Notes under the pieces: generated by a model
The model's input: the letters and a program-made list of their open reading frames with translations, nothing else
What the model was told of the DNA's origin: nothing
The model's database searches: none
Part shown: in pieces, positions 1 through 12,286 of the stretch
Position numbering within the stretch: the stretch's first letter is position 1
Layout: every line of letters starts with the position of its first letter
Translations under genes and position numbers: made by a program
Source: Ectocarpus siliculosus
Lineage: Eukaryota; Sar; Phaeophyceae; Ectocarpales; Ectocarpaceae
Assembly: GCA_000310025.1 (NCBI GenBank)
Contig: FN649748.1
Coordinates: forward strand, 3,154,381 to 3,218,380
DNA: 64,000 bases
Direction: 5' to 3'

Positions 1-59
1 GGGGGGGGGTCACTGACTCTGTGTACCGAATGCTGCACCGAACCCTGTACTGAACCAAC

Positions 60-175
60 CCACGGAATCGAACCGTATCAACCGTAACCTACAGCAACGA
101 ACCGAACCAAACCGAACAGAACCGAGAACCGAACCGAACCGGACGAGCCAACCATACAACCACACCATACACCAT
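60..175. repeat. Degenerate AACCG-type pentanucleotide repeat
   Basis: A run of imperfect AACCGAACC units (GGTTC on the other strand) makes up most of this stretch. It lies just downstream of the last visible exon of the minus-strand nucleoporin gene, probably in an intron. No coding or regulatory role is visible. Confidence 0.6.
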
Positions 176-435
176 ACCGTACCGTCAATGGCGCCAGGAG
201 AACCTTGTGCCGACCGTATCTCTGAACTATTATAGCACGTCATCTGGCAGGTTGTCCACGCGTCTCATGCTTTCATCAACAGTCTCGGGAGGACCCCATC
301 GGCACTACACAAGAGTCCCACCCCAATCCTCCTTCTCTTGCAAGCACAGGCACACACCGCCCAAAGCTGGTACATTGTACCGCACGGCCGTTTCAGGTCT
401 CCCTCCCTTCCGAGGGCTGGCTAAATAGCTCTCAC

Positions 436-1473
436 CTCGGCTCCCCAGATCCCCGCGCCGTACCCCGAGGTATCCTGCCACGTGTCCGCGAGGCCCCTGA
501 CCCCCTCCGCCAGGCAGGCGATAGCGTCCTCCTTCACCGCGAACTCCATCGCCGCTGCTCCCGAGTCCTCTCCCCACCTACGGTTGTTCACGAGCGAGCA
601 CACGAGCACGCGAGTAGTGAGGTGAGGCGAGGTGAGGCGGGGTAGTGGAGGGAAAACATGCACAAACGCCTTACAGCAGAAGCGGTCACGGTTCAAGAGA
701 GATATTGCAAATGAGAGAGTGCGGCTTTGAGAGAGTTACAATGGCTTGTCCCGGCTATGAGAGATGCACATACAATTTCATAGTGCGTGGTGTGCAGGAG
801 TGTTTGGGGCTTGTCCCGCCCCTCCTCCCAAAAAACCGTAGCCGCTGCATTGCAGGTCTGACGCGATTTTCGCCGACGGAAGACAGCTACAAGAGAGTCG
901 TCGCGGGGGCACCGCGGAAGCGCGCTTCGGGAGGAATGGGGGTACACACGACCTCAAAAACAGGTGGGGGTGTTGGGACATGCTGCCGCTTTTGTGCAGC
1001 GTTCAGTTTGCCGGGACGGGCAGCTACAGTAGTGACGTCACCACTGTCTACGGAGATCTTCAACGGATATGCATACGTACGTCTAGCTCATGTAAACGAT
1101 AGTCGACAGCGGGAGGGGGGGGGGGGGGGGGGTAGCGGTGAACAGCTTCGTATCGATCGGTCACTGGAGCATCCGAGGGAGGCCGGTAGACGCACACGCT
1201 ACCCAGCACCTCGGTCACTCTTCCGCCATCATACACTACTACCCCCTGATTCATGGCCTCGGTCTCATGACTGGCTGGTTGACTGATACGAGAATGACTG
1301 GTTGACTGTCTGCCCAAGGATAAGAAAACACTGCACAAAAAGAAAGGGTGCGAGGAGGGGAGAGTCTGGTCTCACCCTTGAGAAAGGCCCGGGATGACCA
1401 TGCAGGCGTTTCGAAGGAGAACCCCCCACGCGACCACTACCAGCGTCTGTCCCACGGTAGCAGCAGCAGTAGC

Positions 1474-1524
<51 letters not shown>

Positions 1525-4500
1525 GGCCAACCAGCACGCGGCGGGGAGGCAAGAGTCAATTCAACGCCAAAGTAGCAACAGCAACAGCAGCAACAACAGC
1601 AACAAATGACGCCGAAACAGAGCCTGGATAGGAGAGGCGATGTTTCACAACCCCATCTCTTGAGGACCCGCGCCAAGATAACAGACACGACAACCAACTA
1701 GGTCGAAAGCAGGGCCTGGCTAGTGTCATGTAAGACTATGGCTAAACGTGGTTCGCCCTTGTAACTGACAACAAAATAGTAAGAAGTGGTGTTTGTTGGT
1801 CTTCACCTGGGGTGTTTCTATCATCTCCGGGCTTCCTTCGCTGGGCCCCTCGATCAGCAACCTCCTCTTCGCCTGCGAGAGCACACAACAAACAACGCTG
1901 GGGTCCTTTAGTTGACAGAGTGGCTGTTCCCACTTGCACGCCATCGTACTAATCTGTACACGCGAGGTTTTGAATGGCGGAGGGGTAGGCATTGAACGAG
2001 ACGTTGCAGGGCTCTGGAGAGGGTAAGGCTGCAGCTAGCTGCGCGCAATTCTGAGACAACGGATCGGACTACACCGAACGGGACACACAATGAGACATCC
2101 AACTGTCAGCAAATATAGCGATACTATTGTTGGTCCACGAACGGAAAGGGAAAGAATGTATTGCAGTTCACTAGACGAAATGATGAGGTTAGAGAGAAGG
2201 CGTGACATGGGCAATGGAGGACACGTGCCTCTTCAAACACAAACAAAAATAGTGCTGCAACCGTCTCTGAACTGCGCGCCGTATTGTGGGAACGTCCACA
2301 AAAAAAAACGAAAACGGTTTTCTACCTGCATTCTCAAACTCAGGCAAAGAATACCAACCGACAGTTACCTTGCACATGACGTCCACCGTTGGTTCCATGC
2401 AACTTGAACTGCAGTATACAAAAAAAAAAAATGTCTGTAAACTTCGCCTCGATTTGTGTGCCATGAAGAACAAAAATATTTATCGCGACATCATACCAGC
2501 ACAAACTAAAGACACATTTACCGCCATGTGCAAGACAAAAACCGTCAAAACCAAACGCCACAGCGTTGCTCAAGTGCTCTTCCGGAGAACCGGAGGCGGC
2601 GAGGCGGCGGCGGCGGCGGCTGGGGGGGGGGGGGGGGGTCCGTCATAAGAAGGAACACTCAACACTCGAGTCGAAGATCCACCGCTCTTCTCTCTGCCCA
2701 AGTGCCGTTCCGGCGGGGGGGGGCGGGGGCTCCGTCAAAACGGAAAAAAAAAACTCAAGCCAAACAAACCCACCGCTCTTCTCTCGCTCTTGTGGGAGTC
2801 CATCATGGCAGCTATGGTCTCGTTCACGACACCCAGGCGTTCTCGAGCGGTCTGTCTCACGGACGCGTCGTCGGCGTTGAAGTCTCTCAGGAGTGCGTGG
2901 TGCAACACCATCTCGTCTGGGCTGTCCACCTTCTGGAGGTCCAGCGCCTCGATCCCCAGCAACGCCAGGGTAAAGCTGCACATGCCAATGTTTTTTGGGG
3001 GACAAGGGCAACGGTTAAGCCAGGTGGGTGGCGCATACCGTGATTTTTGTAGGACAAAGGCAACGGTATGCCAAGTGGGTGGCACGTACCATGGGATTTG
3101 TAGGACAAGGACAACGGTTCAGTCAGGTGGGTGGCACGTACCATGGGATTTGTAGGACAAGGACAACGGTTCAGTCAGGTGGGTGGCACATACCATGGGA
3201 TTTGTAGGACAAGGACAACGGTTCAGTCAGGTGGGTGGCACGTACCATGGGATTTGTAGGACAAGGACAACGGTTCAGCCAGGTGGGTGGCACGTACCAT
3301 GGGATTTGTAGGACAAGGACAACGGTTCAGCCAGGTGGGTGGCACATAACATGGGTTTTGGTAGGACAAGGGCAACGGTTCAGTCAGGTGGGCGGGGGTA
3401 TGGAGATGCTGCATTAGGCAGGTAAATGCCTACCTCGCGGGTAGTGTGAATTTGGCTGTCGGAGGGGGACAATATCTTGTGGCACCAACCACCACGTTGT
3501 TTGGGGGGTGTACTCATGCAAACGCAGGCCGTAGTCGGTAGACCATTGACCTCGCATCTCTACAATGCCAGGACGGAGCGATATGCAGGGGGTACGGAGA
3601 TGCTGCATGGACAAGTACACACCTACCTTGCGGGTCGTTTGGTTTGTGGGCTGGGTGGCCAACAAGGGAAGTGAAACAACTGCCACCGCCATGTTGCTTT
3701 GGGGTTGGGGTGCTTGGGGAAGAAACGCCGCTTCTTTCTGACGGCGGTGCTTGTATTCTCTTTATAGAGTGGTGCGGGCCTCTTGTATTGCTGCCTTCAC
3801 ACTAAAAACCGTTCCGGTCTCCTCTCAGTACCCTCTAATGTCCGTACTGGTCCAACACACGCAGACGCCTTCCGTGGTCACAAGCCAACTAGGGTGCATC
3901 TTTCTAGAACAAAAAAAAAAAACGGACCCAGGAAAAAAACTCCAAACGAGGTCGTGTAAAAGGGAGACTATTATTAACTCATCTCGTTTTAACAACCATT
4001 GCTTGCACTTCTACCAGATCTACTGCCATGGCTGTCTGCGTGGATAATCCTGATCCCGATCCAACAGAACGTCTTCGTCCAATCTACAACCTGGTGCCAG
4101 AAACGTTTTTTTTATCTGTCTCCTAGGATGGGGAAAAAAATGAAAACCCAAAGGCTACAGCAGTACCACCATACCTGTAGGGGGAAGGTGGGACAACAAC
4201 AACAAAAACAGTCCCTTGTTGTACAAACCTTTCTCCTTTCGCCGAAAAAAAAAAAAAAAAAAAGTGCCGACTGGCGCGGCAATAGATGGGGACGACAAGA
4301 CACACAAATTCGGCGCATTGCATTTGTGACCACACCTCCGGCACATGCTCCAAAAAAGTACCGAAAAGTGTAGACAAAAAAGTTCCGAAAAGTATAGACT
4401 TGCGCCAATACAGTAACAGCAGATGCGACGAAAAAGAGCATAGACTGGCGCATACACAATAGAATGGATACAAAGAGAGCACACACACAAGCACAAACTT

Positions 4501-7500
4501 GGGAGCATGACATGCACAGCAGCAGCAGCAGCAGCAGTCCCGTGAGAGCCATCCGGCAGTCACATCACATCCACCAGGGCCAACTATTATAGCACGCGAA
4601 CCTTTCGCACCCCTAGCTAGATACGACCTTCCTTACCTGAAGCTTCGCGCCTTCTTGGAGACTTCTGAGGCTGCCGGAATGTACGCCCTGAACGCTGGGG
4701 GCATCGAAAAGTCCGCCTCCTGCATGAAGGACAGCATGTCCATCACCAGCCGTGCCTGGTCTCCTTGCACCTAAAAAAGGGGAACATTGCGCGGAGATGG
4801 TCATGTGAGGGAGGACCGAAACGTTCAAGAGCAAATGATATGTAAACCCTGTTGCGATCGTTTGGGCGTAGTTAATTCTTTGAGTCCGTTAGATTTTGCG
4901 ACAACAACCACGGGGCTGGTTTGGTCTCGCTCAACGTCCGTGACCGTCGTTATTCCCGGCAGTTGCACATTATTGTCACGGAGAAGTTGTTGATAACGTT
5001 ATCATCTCTCCGCGGTAAACAACGTTCCGTTTCGTCTACACAACCCATTCCGTCATTTCGTGGAACAGCGGTGTGAGGGACAACTTCGTTGTGTTGCCAC
5101 TGCCCTACTGAATATGAGACATACAGTACCAACTCCATGGAATAGAACACCCCCCCCACACACACACACCACAACCAGCGCTAATTTGTACATCACGGAT
5201 CACCATGAGTCCAGAACATCAATCTACTCTCCAAGTTGACATCATTTCGCGGAACAGCAGCGGTGTGAGTGGGAGCTGCTAATGTTACCGCCGTCCCGCC
5301 ACGTTCAAAACCGTTCCATCCTACCGAATATGGAATATGCCACCACACCTCCACGAAGAGTAACCCCCCCCCCCCCCCCCCGCCAAACACACCCAGTGGC
5401 ATTTTTTTAATACGAATCACCACGACTCCAAAACATAGAGCGAGTATATCAGACGGATCCTACCAAACGGGGGCAAGCATAAGAAATTCTGCGCTTATCT
5501 GAAGGAAGGGGGGATTTACCGTATTGTATGACGTAAGATATCACACACCCTTGGACCGATTTCCAAAGCTCTATTACTCGGCAGGGAGAGCAGTGACGGT
5601 CCCGAAAATGGCGGAGTTGGACCGTCGCATCGAGAGTCAAGGACTTTCCGAACACATATCGCTTGCCTTCGGCACCCTCTTGGCCGAGGAGTAACCGACC
5701 TTTGAAAAACGGTTCAGGGGGTGTGGTATATTACGTCACGCAACCTACGGTGTAGTATATGGCCAAGAGGATGTCTGCGTGCCTTGTTCAAGACCGACGC
5801 CAGTTCACCATTCTTGGTCGAGTCTACCACGTCGGCGCATCAGCCACCGTCGTGGCTCCGACACAAGAGGGAGGGTATCTACCTTATAAGATGGGGCTCC
5901 GATAGAAGAGGGTCGAAATCGGTCGTCACGGACTCGACCCTTTTATAGTGCTGAGTACTCTCTTAATCCGGTATAAGAGGGAGCTCTGAAATAAGAGGGT
6001 CGAAATCGGTCGTCACGGACTCTGCACTCTATGTAGTATAGTTGAGTACTCTCTTACTCCGGTATAAGACGGGGCTCTGAAATAAGAGGGTCGAAATCGG
6101 TCGTCACGGACTCGACCCTCTATAGCATACTATTATTATAGTAGTTGAGTACCCTCTTATTCCGGTATAAGAGGAGGCTCCCATAGAATCGAGGGCCTTT
6201 GTCACACCACCCTCTTGTAACGGAGCCACGACCGTTCTCTCAAATCAATCAATAGGGCCCCGAGACGACCACTCACCCGGTAGCGGTAGTACCCCGCGAT
6301 CACCATGCAGCCGACAACTTCGGACAGCTCGGCCACCCGCTGAGCGACCCACTCCCGCTTCCTCGCGGCACCCCCCCATCCCTGCCCGCTCTCGCTAACG
6401 ACGACGGGAGGGTTCTCCTTGAACAGCTCCCGCAGAAGCTCGAACAGGTCCCTCATCAGGTCGGGGTGGTGCCTGCCGAGCACCTGCTCCGCCTTCGGGT
6501 GAAGGCTGAGATTTTTGTGAGGAAACGTGGGAACATCGCGACGGACGGAGTTCATACAGGTAAGGTTGGAGCAAGGGGGGAGGGGGGTGGGGGGTGCATG
6601 CCGAGCACCTGTTCTGCCTTCGGGTGAAGGCTGACTTTTTTTTGTGAAGAAACGTTGGAACATCGACGGAGAAGGCTAAGGTTTCACCGATGGCACATAC
6701 TACGGCGGATCGAAATCCAGCCGAGGAGAAGAGTCTTGACGCACGATACTGCTGTACAAGGCTAACGCGGCAACAGCACGGGGTCGTATCCTTCCGTGGC
6801 GATCGGTTTTTCGGGGCAATGTAAGGCGGGGGGATTCGAGCCCACCGAACAACGGCGGTCCAGCCGAAATTCTCCAGTGCTGCGGCGTTTCTTCGAGGGG
6901 AGGGGAGGGGAGGGGATAGTAGGGAGGCATATGTGACGTAAGATAGCACACCCCCTGGACTAGACTTTCGAAGCTAGATTACCCCACGAAAAAAAGAGGA
7001 TGGAACATAAAACATTCAAATGGTCGTAACGTTCGGCGCAGCTCAAGGCAAGACGATTCGAACACGCCATTTTTTCGCCACCGTCACGGCTGCTTCCTGC
7101 TGCAGACAAATCGAGCTTCGAAAATCGACCGAAGATCTGTCCCGTGAAAAAAAAAATGAAGGAAGTCCGCCTGCTGACAGGGCGAGCGGGCTCCGATGCC
7201 GCGCACCACGCAACGTGTACCAGCACAGCAGATACGCGAAATAAACCCTTGCGAAGGAAAACACCAAGAAAATGCGCTTGCCTGTTGTCTGGGCCCTGAT
7301 CAATCCTCAGCAGCTCGTGCAGCAGGTAGAGGTGGGCTAGACGCTGGTTGCGGAAGTAGTCTCGGACCTTGGGGGCACCGCAACGTAAAATCGGGTACAT
7401 ACGATACAGACAGGCATGGATGTTCGTTTCATGGTTGATGGTCAACGGTCGTAGACAGATGTTTCTGGTACAAACTCGCGTTCACGGTGGACGCGGGAAA

Positions 7501-9214
7501 GGGATGGCCAAACTCTTCTCGCCACAAAAAGCAAGGCCAGCACCGCAAGGGGGAAAAAGGTGACGCAATGAAACAACAACAACAAAAACATGGAAAAATC
7601 TCCTGTGCCACCTTCCTCTTGTGTGGCCCCGGCTGATACATACGCCACGAAAGGCCTGTAAACCGGCGCCAGAATAGATGGGGACGGACACACACACAGC
7701 AAAACACCTTGTCACCACTGCCGCCGTATTTTCAAGTTCTCACTTCGAATAGAAGGAACTGCGACGAGAAGTCCAAGCCCTCCGACGCAGGGGGCGACCC
7801 ACGCGGGCTCTCGGAGTTCCTACGCCTTAGGAAGGCGTGCAGAACCTGCACACACTGAACCTGTGAAAACGGAAATACATGGGTTGGAGGCGGGGTGCAA
7901 TGATTGTGAGGCACAGAGCTACACTCAGATATTACGGAGATCTTTCTATGCCAACAAAGCATGAGTGGAAACCTACCGAGCGTAACAGGGGGGAGGGGCA
8001 GGGTCACGTGTCACACACACGAGGGAGACATACGACGCGGAGGCATTGCGCAGCCGTCGCGTTTCTTTCGCGCAACAATCGAGAACCACGTTTTCGAACG
8101 TATGGCATCCCTTGGTGTACATAGCACATGCCGCGAGAGTACCACACGGCCCGCCTGTACCCCTGCTTCACAATCGGCACCTACTGACCACGCGTCCCTC
8201 GAGAGGGCGAGTATTGAGTGGGTACGGGGGGGGGGTGCTCATGTTTCGCATCCCTTCGTTTGTTGGACCATTGACCACACGTCATCGAGAAGACGCAGCA
8301 TTGAGTCGGGGGGTCCTGTGTTCGCTGCTTGCTACCAATGGCATAAGTTTCTGGGACCGGTATGACCGGACCGTGAGGGAAAATGATGAAAGGTTTCTTG
8401 CTTGTTTGCGGCACTTCTTGGCCCTCTAGACAAATACAGGGTGGGTTATGCTAGGCTGATTCACCCGCCCTATAGCGGGCACCCGTCCTATTCAAAGTGC
8501 CAAAACCTTTAATTGTCTACGCCAAGAGATTTCGCTCAACCAAACACGAGTACTGTGCGCTTCGAGGACAACACTAATGAACACACCGCCCCGCTTCGTC
8601 AATACCCCCCCCACCACCACCCTGTCCCACCTCGTCAAGATGGAGGAGCTTCGAAAGGGAGACGCAGAACTTCCCTTCCGCCTCGCCCCCGGGAAGAGAA
8701 CGCTCCTGCTCCCCCTCCATTAACGCCACCTTGCCATCGACCACCTTCTTGAGGGACTCCGCGCTCGGCTGTGGGCCCCCCGAACGGACGGACGGTGGGT
8801 GAGATGGACAGCGAAGAAACGAGGGAATAAGCCGAGCTGCAAAAACCGGAGCAGCGGGGGGTGCGGTGTCTTGCGTGGCATACGGTAACAGCACACGGAG
8901 CAAAATGAGAGCACACGCCAGGTTTCAGTTGGTCGCCCTCCAAAGTCCCGACTCCATAGGTCCGCCGCCACGTGCCGTGCAGGCACACCACGAAGAAACC
9001 GCCCCGACCACAACGAAACGACACGTCTTTATCACAAGTCCACAAACAACTCCCCGCTCGCAACACACGGATTGATTGCGTTGCGCGGGTGGCACACCTT
9101 CTTGTAGTAATTCGCCAGCCCCTGGGCCATCCTCTGCCCCGCCGAGCCCTGCAACAGCGCCAGCTCCACCAGCCTCGGAGTGTCCGCCGTGGGCGCGCTC
9201 AGCAGTGAATACAC
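436..9214 (-). CDS. NUP188: Nup188-like alpha-solenoid exons
   Basis: Nine exons, of which seven (9214-2774) form one continuous frame of about 340 residues. Their order and key phrases follow the N-terminal solenoid of Nup188: VYSLLSAPTADTPRLVELAL, then SAESLKKVVDGKV, KFCVSLSKLLHLDE, VRDYFRNQRLAHLYLLHELL, KREWVAQRVAELSEVVGCM, ARLVMDMLSFMQEADFSMP and FTLALLGIEALDLQKV. One intron (7281-6506) appears to use a GC donor (CAG/GCAAGC), because only that site keeps the phase. The last visible exon, 577-436, aligns with the human segment ending in LFWGTEP. The candidate exon 1872-1807 is weaker. The assignment rests on remembered family sequence, not on a search. Confidence 0.72.
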
Positions 9215-10198
9215 CTGAACGAAGGAACACAAAATGGGGGGTGCGGGGGCGTGCTCATGTTAACGCATGCCGCAGTTGTTTGGCCATTGACCTCATCTAC
9301 TACCGGGAAGGAGCGATATGCCGGGTTTCCGCCGGCCCAGGCGGGGGTCAAGCAACAGGGAGGGCGTGCTAAGGCCACGATCGCTGAAGAATGGGATGTG
9401 ACCGGCGTGGCTATGCAGTGTGCAAGGCCGGACGCGCCAGGAGAGATGTTGCCCACGGGCAAGGAAAAATAAAAAAACACCCGAGCGGGCGCGCCGACAA
9501 TAGCTACACTGGATAGAGGAGGCACTTTGTGCAGATCGAACAGCTTTGACCACGCGAGACTATGACAAACTCATGTTCGTTGCTTCCATATGCATCTCTC
9601 CCTCCTCCTTACCCTGTGAGACCCTTGTCACGTGGGTTGTCCATGCATGTTACGGACAAACCCGCAAAGGGACCACGACTATTGCATCGCAGACACTCCA
9701 AAAATATTAAAAAAAAAGAATAGCTGCTGTAGTTAACGCTGGTTTTTCTTTATATAGGTGTCACCACATGGGAAATACCGGGGGTGGGAATCTGTGAAAC
9801 TGTCGGACAGCAGTAGGCTCCTTCGATAATAGAATGCTCCTGCTTGCGTAGGGGGGTACCAACACCTTCGCTACTACACCCCACCTGTTCGTCGTCGGCG
9901 TTCCGCCAGAAGTCCTCCGAGCCGGGGTTGACGGCATCAGGGTCACCGGCCGAAGCGCTCGTGAACGCTAACGGTGCCACCGCCGCCGCAGGAGCCGCCG
10001 CCGTCGCAAGCGGAAGCCCGGGCAACCCCCCCCCCCCCCCGGTACGACCACTACCACCCACACTCCAGATGACCCAAACAGTCCTCCGGCCGCCGCTGTC
10101 GGTGTCGCCGCTGCTGCCAGTGCCACCGTCGCTGCCGGTGCTGGCGCGGCAGTGCTGCTCGCCGTTGCGGGTGTCGCGACCGGCGCGGGAGCCGTACT

Positions 10199-10230
<32 letters not shown>

Positions 10231-12251
10231 CGGCGCCAGAGGCGGCCGGGGCAGCGGCACCCGCGGCCGGCGTGGAAGCCGTACTGGCAGCAGCAGAAGC
10301 AGCGGCAGGAGCAGGAGCGGCAGCAGAGGCGGCCGGGGCAGCGGCACCCACGGCCGCGACGGCGGTGCGCCCGAAGCTGAAACCTCCCGACCCCGACCCC
10401 GCTGCCGCCGGGGTCGGCGCAGCAGCGGTGCCATCCTGAGCCGGCGCAGAGGTCGCCGTCGCGGCGGGGGGAGGCTGAGCGGCAGCTGCAGCCGTTGACG
10501 AAACGCTCGCAGCCCCTGCCCCGAAGCTGAATGCCCCCGTCACAGCCGTCGCCGCCGCGGGTGCGGGGGTGGCCGCAGGAGGCTGAGCGGGCGCGGGAGC
10601 GGACGACGACGACGACGCGACCGTCGCCGTTGTTGCTCCAAAGCTGAAGGATCCGGTAGCGGCTGCGGGGGCGGCAGACGGTGCCCCCGCGGGGGTAGAG
10701 GCGGTAGCCGCGGCAGGTGCAGGTGTCGACGACGCCCCGAAGCTAAACCCGCTGATGGTGCCGGCGACGGCGGCGGCGGCTGAGCTTGGTACCGCAGCGG
10801 TGGTACTGGTGCTCACCGGCGTGGCAGCAGGGGCAGCAGACGGAACGCTCGCCGTCGTTGCCCCGGCGGTAGTAGCGGCGGCGGCGGCGGCGGCGGCGGC
10901 CGGGTTATTGACAGCAGGTGCCGGTGTCGTCGTCGAAGGTCCGAAGCTAAACGAAGGAGCAGTTGCTGCTGCGGGGGTGGTCGTCGTTGTTGCGGGAGCA
11001 GCAGCAGCTCCTAACGCCGACAAAGAAGCAGCCGCGGCTGCTGCCGGGGCGGCCGATGTCGCGGGTAAAGGGGCTCCAAAGCTAAATCCCGTTGGGGCAG
11101 CCTTTGCCGGAGCAGTAGCAGGTGCCGTTGCCGATGGAGTTACGGGAGCGGCGGCTCCAAAGCTGAGTCCGGTCGAAGCGGCGGTAGTGGCGGCCGGTTG
11201 CGCAGCAGACGCAGCCGTCGCCGACCCCCCAAAGCTAAATGACGTCGCTGCGGCTGCCGCTGGGGCCGCCGATGTTGCGGGGGCGGCAGCACCAAAGCTA
11301 AACCCTGATGGAGCCGTTTTCGCTGGAGCAGGGGCTGCTGCTGTCGCTGCTGCGGGAGCGGCGGCGCCAAAACTGAACCCTGATGCGGCAGCGGTGGTTG
11401 CTGCTGGGGCAGGTGCTCCTGCTGTCGATGACGTCGCCGGAGCAGCAGCTCCAAAACTAAACCCTGATGGAGCGGCTACGCCTGGAGCAGGTGCCGTTGC
11501 CGATGATGTTGCAGGCGCGGGAGTACCAAAGCTTAGGGCAGTCGAAGCCGTTTTCGATGCCGGGGCAGGTGCTGGTGTTGCTGCCGATGACGTCGCGGCA
11601 GCAGCAGCTCCGAAGCTAAACCCTGATGCGGCAGCGGTTGTTGCTGCCGGGGCATGTGCTACTGCTGTCGCTGCTGCGGGAGCGGCGCCGCCGAAACTAA
11701 AACCTGATGCTGCAGCCGCTGGGGCAGGCGCTGCTGCTGTTGATGATGCCACGGGAGCGGTGGCTCCGAAGCTAAACCCTGATGCTGCGGTGGTTGTTGC
11801 TGCTGGGGCAGGCGCTGCTGCTTTCGCCGGAGCAGCTGCTGCAGCAGCCCCGAAACTAAACCCTGACGAAGCGGTAGTCGCCGGGGCGGCGGCGGCCGCA
11901 GCAGCAGTAGTCGCGGGAGCCGCCGTCGCCGCCGCCGCAGCGCCAAAGCTAAATGCAGGGGTTGTCGCTGGAGCGGCCGAAGTCGTCGCGGGGGCAAGAA
12001 AAGAAGGGAGGGCGACAGACACCAAAGGGGTGGAACGAGAGTGGCCGGAAGAGGTGAGAGCGGTGCCCGGGGCGGGCGATTTCGGAGCGGGGACGGGGAA
12101 CGCGCCGACGGCGGGGGCGGGGGCGCGGCTCACGACCAAAGCGCCTAGCTGCGCCGGGGTGGGCTGCTGAGGCTGCGAGCTCGTGGCGGGGGCGGGGGCG
12201 GGGGTGATGGGCGCGGCGGAATTCGGGCCGGCAAAGAAAATGACACCTGGC

Positions 12252-12286
<35 letters not shown>

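Noticed and set aside
10755-12170. Plus-strand 471-residue alanine-rich open frame
   Set aside because: It is the antisense of the FG-repeat exon; GCN/CGN-rich periodic sequence keeps all frames open. The minus strand has FSFG periodicity and phase-consistent splices.
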